Under the pieces are notes generated by a model. That model was not told where the DNA came from, did not search any database, and was given only the letters and a program-made list of their open reading frames with translations. A DNA stretch of 64,000 bases, taken from positions 3,100,001 to 3,164,000 of the forward strand of contig MQVO02000001.1 in assembly GCA_001986395.2 (NCBI GenBank), given 5' to 3'. This stretch comes from Irpex lacteus. Its lineage: Eukaryota; Basidiomycota; Agaricomycetes; Polyporales; Irpicaceae. Below are positions 58,233-64,000 of this stretch, piece after piece. A program made the position numbers and the translations under genes. Each line of letters starts with the position of its first letter. Position 1 is the first letter of the stretch.

Positions 58233-60918
58233 TCAAACTTCTACCGTCTCTGCTAAACTGAAGAAAGCCGCCACCCCCTTCTCGAACAAGTTGTTTCTCA
58301 CAAAGCGACTATGCTGCCAGAGCGTGTTTTTTCTGTAATGCTTCGCGACTAGATAGACGGGGTCAGCCACCAGAACGGTAAGATGTCCGTCCAAGCATTC
58401 GTCTTCAGTAGGCTCGAAGATATCGTGCCTATTATTTGATTAGCAGATACCGAGAGGGATCGCTCGAGCACCATCACTCACTCTTGTTGCAGATGAGCCA
58501 GTACAGACTGACGACTTGTCAGTTCAGTCGTTGAGCAAAGCCCACAACAGAACTGCGATTTCGCGTTCCACGAGTCCCAAAGACGCGTCTGAGACGCAGG
58601 GAACAGGTCTTTCGTGGCGGCAATCTGTTCTTCCGTCGCTGCGCTGATTTTGTACTTCTCAGGAAAATGCTCTTTGGTGCCGGCAACCTGAAGTGCAGTG
58701 GTCAGTATCAAACGTCGAAGCCCACACGAGCATGTAACTCACCGCTGTGCGCCATTGCATGATGGGGATAGACCATGAGATTGTTTCGTCGTTGTTGCGC
58801 CGGATCCAGCGTGGATTCGGAGTTGCTTGGAGGACGATGCCCGCCTTGTCCAGGTCTTCGATAGTGGCTGTCTTCACATCAAGCCCGCATATTGTAATGA
58901 TCTCTATCATGCGTGCAAGACCTGTGACGTACGCACTCTCGTGCCAGAATGGCTCGTAAAAGTGCGACTTGTCGCAGAAGGATTTCACCGTGCGCTGATA
59001 TTCTTTTTGCTCTTCGTTGGCACTAACAGGAGTATGTTGAGACTCCGTTCGGCAGTGGTGGCGAATGGCAAGGTGTAATGGCCTCCCGGTTCGGCATTCG
59101 ACGCATACAAACATCGTCCCAACGGCCAGGGAAAACGGGTCACAAAGAGGATCGAGATCGCATTTGTCCTGGATCATTTGGGCGAGGGCCTCTTGAGCCG
59201 ATTTATCCCTCTTCTGCAAGTATGTAGAGATCCAAACTGGGAGATTTTGTCGCAAACCATCAATATCGAACTGGGAGATTTTGGGGTCGAGCACCTGGGC
59301 CACCTCTGGAATGCAAGCGGCTACCTCGCGTAATTTGAGCGTGAGCCCTCGGATCCTCGAGACACTTTTTTCAGCCAAACCTCGCAGCTCTTTGAGCCTG
59401 CCCACAACGATATCAGCTCGTGCTTCTGCAAACCGAGCTTCCTTCGTCTTCTCCATGAATTCAACCATAACCTTCTCGATGGTCACCCAGCCTGAATCTC
59501 TAAGTCAGTGACCACTCATGTCCAGGCACCGACATGTTCTGTTACCTTCGGAAGTCAACTCTTGCGACCGATATACTTGTGGCAGCTTCTCAAACTTGCG
59601 GCACATGTCATAATTGTTATTCACAAGATATTCGATTTCTGTCTTCCAACCCATCTTGACGAGCTTTGCGCGGATGCTGAAAGTACGGTCAATATGTTAT
59701 AGCAACGCATTTCTAGGCCAGAGGACGTACGCTTCGAGTCGTGATGCCCGCAATTCACCACGATCTGTTGATATCGCCTTCTTCTTGGCAGTATGCCATT
59801 CTTCGAGTCCCCTCCACGTCTGTAGTAACAAAGGATCGCATCGTGTCAACACCGCAAGTCACGATGGGGTTGAAAACGCCTTGCCTCTCTTCTGATATCT
59901 ACCAGCCTTTTCCCGACGGCTAGCACTGCTTCTAACTCTTCCAGTGGTGTTCGCATCACTAAGGATGCAAGGGATTCGATATGGGGTATATACTTTCTAG
60001 GCTCAGCTGCATGGTTTAGTCAGCAAGGAGGTGGGCACAACGCACATGCACGCTCCTATGTAAATCATACGTACTCGGACGCTTGCATAGCGTGAAAGTG
60101 GGTAAATATCGGTACACGCTGTGACCAATCTTGTTTAGAAGCGTAAGCACTTCTAGAGGCACTTTACGCTCTGCACTCCACGCGGGGACACTCCTGAAGC
60201 AATGATAGGTAAGTCATTACCAGGAATTAACGCTAAAATGAAAAGTGTACGAACTTTTCCTGGGCACAGGTGGAACACAGACGTAACCTGCACTCCTAAA
60301 GCACATTGCTCCGGGCACACCCCTTGCGCAAGCAGTGCTTCATAGACGAACTTCAGCGTATATCCACCTCCCCGTATCGACGATGGGTTAAGCACTCACC
60401 ATACAGAAAGTATCGAACATAAGACTCGCATAAGCAGGCGGACTAAGATCCTCCGGGCACGGCGGCATACCAGGCACGTTCAAAAACGCAGCCTCCCAGA
60501 CGAATAACGTATTACGACTCATGAACCTCGCATGAAGGGCTTTGGAAGACCGAGCAAGGCTAAGGAGGTCTTTCGGCTGAAGGTCGAGACATATCTACGT
60601 ATATATTCGACGGTGTCATCAAAGTCGGCCAATATATGCGCACGAGGAAGCGTACCTCGTACATGATGTCCATAGGTATGCTCATTATGCCCTGGAGCGC
60701 AGCTCGCCGCCCGCGTATGGCACGTGGATTCTTTCCCCCCAGGTATCTCCGGCCTACGGTATCCTTGAATACTGCATCCAAATCAACTGAGATCGGCGGG
60801 ATTGCTACTAGGCAGTGGTGTGTAGATAGTACAGTCAGGGTAAAGAGCGCAGAACTCGGAATCTAGTGGTCAGAATACCTTCGTGCGTCATCTTGGCCTG
60901 CTTAATCTTCCTGGGCAT
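58233..60918 (-). pseudogene. F-box / multi-zinc-module gene, copy F, with in-frame stop in the knuckle
   Basis: First exon MPRKIKQAKMTHE joins VDLDAVFKDTV. F-box: ALQGIMSIPMDIMYE then ICLDLQPKDLLSLARSSKALHARFMSRNTLFVW, MPPCPEDLSPPAYASL and FDTFCM. The knuckle aligned to copy E is CLRKGCARSNVL, then TAG (60296-60298), then ECRLRLCSTC. The rest is intact: DPFSLAVGTMFVCVEC...RHHC, ICGLDVKTATIEDLD, PIMQWRTAV, finger CGLC...VLAHLQQE joined to HDIFEPTEDECLDGH, and a tail ending SLAETVEV. The TAG could instead serve as an intron acceptor (ctttag before GAG), giving a protein without the first Cys pair. So this is a young pseudogene or a variant with half a knuckle; I cannot decide. Confidence 0.6.
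60296..60298 (-). other. In-frame TAG in copy F zinc knuckle
   Basis: Coding orientation: GTG CTT TAG GAG TGC. The copies either side (E and G type) read through here with coding residues. The same bases form a possible splice acceptor. Confidence 0.6.
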
Positions 60919-61390
60919 GGCTTGAGATATATATTTAGCGACTTGGGCGGGAGGAAGGTAGAGAGGAAAAACTTCAGAGCACTCCCGAAGCGCGGCCTAA
61001 TTACTGCCCCAAGAGGCGCACAGTGAACGCGTTCTAGGAGCCTTCGGCATATACCGAGTGCAGGTATGTGGTGTAGGTATCTCGAAGAATATCATCTCGT
61101 ACGAGGAAGTACTGTAGCGTTGTTGATACAGAGAAATTGATACGCACTTATGGGTCTCGACTCTCCAAGTCAGTTTTTGTGAAGACACACCGATCGTCAA
61201 AGGAGAAGATGACAGAAGGAAATGAGGCATTGCCAGTGCGGCCGTCACACAGGTAGCACCATTGACATAGGTATCATCACATGAGGTGGCTAAACAGCAC
61301 CTTGTTTGGAGAGGTGACAAAAGGCCAGGTTGAGCTACCAGTCACCGATCATAGTAATACTCGCACCCCCGGCAGTGTAGCGAAGTCATC
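60919..61390. other. Intergenic between copy F and the orphan membrane gene
   Basis: 472 bp with the copy F promoter. TCACATGA occurs at 61277-61284, about 360 bp upstream of copy F. The open frame 60997-61320 (-) shows no recognisable family. Confidence 0.4.
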
Positions 61391-62161
61391 CTAAGGGAAG
61401 GCGAGGGGTCCCACTGGCAATCTCGGTCGTGAATTGTATATGCGGATAAGTTCTGGAATAGCCCACGCCGCCTTCTGATACAGCTCCTCTCCCTGACTCG
61501 TAACAAGCCAGAAGAACGCTGCCCATGTGAGCGCAGGAGCGGCAAGGGCCAAAGAAGCTGTAAACAACCGTCAAATGATACTCAGTACACTATGGCCTTT
61601 AAAGAGATGGAAATCTACAGTGAGATTCAGACGCACCGAGAGAAAAGAGAGTTGTGGAGTGAATGAGATGATGCGCGGCGTAGAGCATAAACACGACACG
61701 GAGACCGCCAAGGATAGAATAAGCGCGAGTGTCGCTTTCGCTTTCGATGATGGAGTCCATGCAACGAAGGACAGAAGTGCTAGTGCGGTGACTACCGTAT
61801 TAGAGTGAGCAATAGTGTATAATGTACGGACAAGTGGTGGGGAAGGGAGTAAACTGTACCTGAAGGGCTGTGCAGGCTGAGCCCGGACTCGGTTTGCCAC
61901 GTGAAGTATCTGGTAAGAATTATGCGTCAAAAATCGCTACGTAAGTATGAACAACACGATACGTACGAAACTTTGTACTAGATAGATGGGACGCGGTTCA
62001 GCTAGTCACAATGGCACCAGAGTAGTCTAGGAGACACTCACAATAATACTTTGCGTGCGCACCCTATCTGGGTGCTCGGCCGCTTGGAGGATATAGAAAA
62101 GAAGAGTCGCTGTGGCAGCTGCAACGCCAACCAGTATAACCGAGCGGGAAGTGGCAGGCAT
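61391..62161 (-). CDS. Orphan multi-span membrane protein
   Basis: The start is ATG at 62161 (MPATSRSVILVGVAAATATLLFYILQ, a first span), with a donor right after TQSII. A second exon probably reads ILHVANRVRAQPAQP. The middle is open in two frames (61600-61800): one gives a hydrophobic run VVTALALLSFVAW...LALILSLAVSVSCLC, the other DSIIESESDTRAYSILGGLRVVFMLYAAHHLIHS, which fits the phase of the preceding exon. The last exon is SLALAAPALTWAAFFWLVTSQGEELYQKAAWAIPELIRIY, ending PVGPLAFP, stop 61391-61393. Probably three or four spans, about 150-190 residues. I recognise no family. Confidence 0.5.
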
Positions 62162-62543
62162 AATCAATACTGGTAGTTCCTCTCGGAAGGTTCAATACAG
62201 CTGAAAGATTGCACGGTACAAGACATTGTGAATCAAAAATATAGGACATACTCGTCGAGAGATGAGCGCACCTCGAATGAGCCAAAAACACACAGAGATG
62301 AGCGTAGGAAACAAAAGCAATTCATCAGGGTTATCGGTATATATGCTGAGTCACTAACGCTGCGTAGGACAGCCTCAGGGCGCCTATGAACGATATGACC
62401 TATACGAAGGCTGTACAGCCACGTATGCGTACACGGTTTCCAAAACACGAGAACATACTTCGAACACCGTCCAACGCGTCTCATTGTGCTACACAGACCT
62501 TGCCACCACAAGAAGTGAGCACAAATACATCTCGGGAAAGCTA
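62162..62543. other. Intergenic, no gene seen
   Basis: 382 bp with the promoter of the orphan membrane gene and the 3' region of copy G. Short frames only. Confidence 0.5.
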
Positions 62544-64000
62544 CTAGTAAATCGAGTCGACGAAAGTGGCCCTCCCCTTCTCGAACAGACGATACTTAGC
62601 AAAAACATAATCCTCGTCTTGCACGTCGTGTCTGTGTTTGTTTGAGACGAGGTAAACTGGCTGAGGTACAGGAACATTCAGATGCTCGTCCAAGTATTGG
62701 TGCTCGGTAGGTTCGAGAATCCCGTGTCTAACGTCTGATGAGTCGCACTGTACACGCGCACTGGATGGTTCGACTCACGTTTCCCTGAGATGCGCCTCGA
62801 CAGCTTCAAGTGGTGATAGTGTCGAGGTGGGACAGAGCGCACAGCGGTACACTTCATCCTCACCCCGTGAGCGCCGGAGCTCAATCTGCGCGGCAGCCAA
62901 CAAAGGCCTTGCAGCGAGAATCTGCTCATCGGTCGCTTTCCCAAAGTGTTGGTTCGAATCATTCGCACGATACTGGTTAGTTCCTATTACCTGCGCAATC
63001 GAGAGCAATCAAATGACCGCCCTGGGTAAGTAGTGACGACTGGCAGACAAGATACTCACTGCAGTACGCCAGCCCATGACAGGAGTGAACCATTGTGGTT
63101 TGCGCCTGTCACGGATGTACCAGCGGGCTTGGAACAGAGTGTCTGCTTGGTCCAGGTCTTCAACGGTGGCTGTTTTGACATCGAGACCGCAAAGGTCTAT
63201 AGCTGTCATCAGCTTCACAAGACCGGCCTTGTATGCTCTTGTGTCCCAAACGGCCTCGCGGCAAACCGACGCAAGAGCGGATCGCACAGCATTCCCATAT
63301 TCACCTTTGTCCTGGTCGGAGAGTTCATAGGATGAACGTCTGGGGCAATGATGTCGGACTGCATGGAGTATGGACCGGCCAGTATCACATCCGGCGCAGA
63401 TGAATATGGTGCCAACGGCGAGAGCGGATAGATCACAGTGAGGATCGAGACCACACTTGTCGTGAACAAGCGCGATAAGGGCCGCGCGAGCATCCTGGTC
63501 TCGCTTCTCCAAGTACTGGGGGATCCAAATCGCCAGATGCTGTCGTAGAGCCTCTTCGTCGAACTCCGTGACGTGCGGGTCGATAACATTTACTACTTCC
63601 GGGATTCGAAGAGCAACTTCGCACGTGGAAAGGGTGAGCCCCGGAATCGTCGAAACAACGGCTTCAACCATAGGCTTCAGTTTCCTAATTCTGTGTTTGA
63701 CCACGTCCGCACGCTCATCAGCGAACCGGCTTTGTTGTACCTTCTCCATGAACTCGATCATGATCTTCTCAATCTTACTCCAGCCTACACGATGGTAAGT
63801 GACATATTCTGTTTGGCATAGAGGGTCTTGGATATTACCTTGAGGGGTCAGCTCTTGCATCTTGTTCACCTGCGGTAGCCTGCTAAACTCGCGGTGCAGA
63901 GAGTAGTTCTCATTGAAGAGATAGTCCACTTCTGTTTGCCAGCCCATCTCCTCAAGTTTCGCCTTGATCCTAGAAAGATTAAGGCCTTAGGTACTGTTTC
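62544..64000 (-). CDS. F-box / multi-zinc-module protein, copy G (5' end outside the window)
   Basis: The visible part starts in the linker (EMGWQTEVDYLF, VNKMQELTPQ), then WSKIEKIMIEFMEKVQQSRFADERA, IPGLTLSTCEVALRIPEV and a central module with the variant DLSALAVGTIFICAGC...RHHC (the other copies have DPFSLAVG). Then LCGLDVKTATVEDLDQAD and PVMGWRTAV. The finger CALC...VEAHLRET joins HGILEPTEHQYLDEH across an intron, and the tail ends KGRATFVDSIY, stop 62544-62546. The F-box and knuckle would lie beyond 64000. It belongs with copies E and F. No break is seen in the part present. Confidence 0.72.

Overview
The window is nuclear DNA of a filamentous basidiomycete, most likely an agaricomycete. 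The evidence is intron-dense genes with introns of about 48-65 nt and GT-AG borders, compact spacing, and families typical of that group (F-box expansions, a TPR-CHAT protease, SUR7/PalI proteins). There is no operon logic, and most genes had to be rebuilt exon by exon. Exon borders below come from reading frames and splice consensus, not from transcripts.

Core half (1-19.8 kb). In order: a Stealth-family sugar-phosphate transferase (572-3185, +); the WD40/M20 glutathione-degradation protein Dug2 (3474-7371, -); a DHX33-like DEAH RNA helicase (7972-10656, -); the cohesin loader Scc2/Mis4/NIPBL (10933-18334, +), sharing a 276-bp divergent promoter with the helicase; and a Sec14/CRAL-TRIO lipid-transfer protein (18546-19753, -).

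Accessory half (20.4 kb to the end). This is dominated by seven dispersed copies (A-G) of one F-box gene family: A 20379-22957, B 27869-30437, C 30985-33554, D 44808-47288, E 54418-56994, F 58233-60918 and G from 62544 past the right edge. Each copy has an N-terminal F-box, a C-x4-C...C-x2-C knuckle, helical linkers, a central C-x2-C...H-H-C module and a C-terminal C2H2 finger split by an intron. Copies A-D and E-G form two subfamilies. Copy C carries a 1-nt frameshift and copy F an in-frame stop, so the family is being lost as well as gained. A TPR-CHAT caspase-like protease gene (24656-27739, +), preceded by a retropepsin-like ORF, lies tail to tail with copy B. A decayed CHAT domain that has lost both catalytic residues lies between copies E and F. 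Copies B, C and D share an 18-bp promoter element.

Between these sit two tandem paralogues of an unknown helical protein (33840-35322 and 35995-37690, -), a membrane-anchored pepsin-like protease (38388-41376, -), a Pmu1-like histidine phosphatase (43188-44643, -), the complex I 51-kDa subunit NDUFV1 (48124-49919, -), two tandem SUR7/PalI proteins (50354-51534 and 52223-53409, -), and an orphan membrane protein (61391-62161, -).

How the genes may work together is inference. F-box proteins recruit substrates to SCF ubiquitin ligases, and fungal TPR-CHAT proteins resemble immune or allorecognition proteases. A fast-evolving F-box/CHAT neighbourhood would suit a self/non-self or proteostasis role, but nothing in the sequence proves it.
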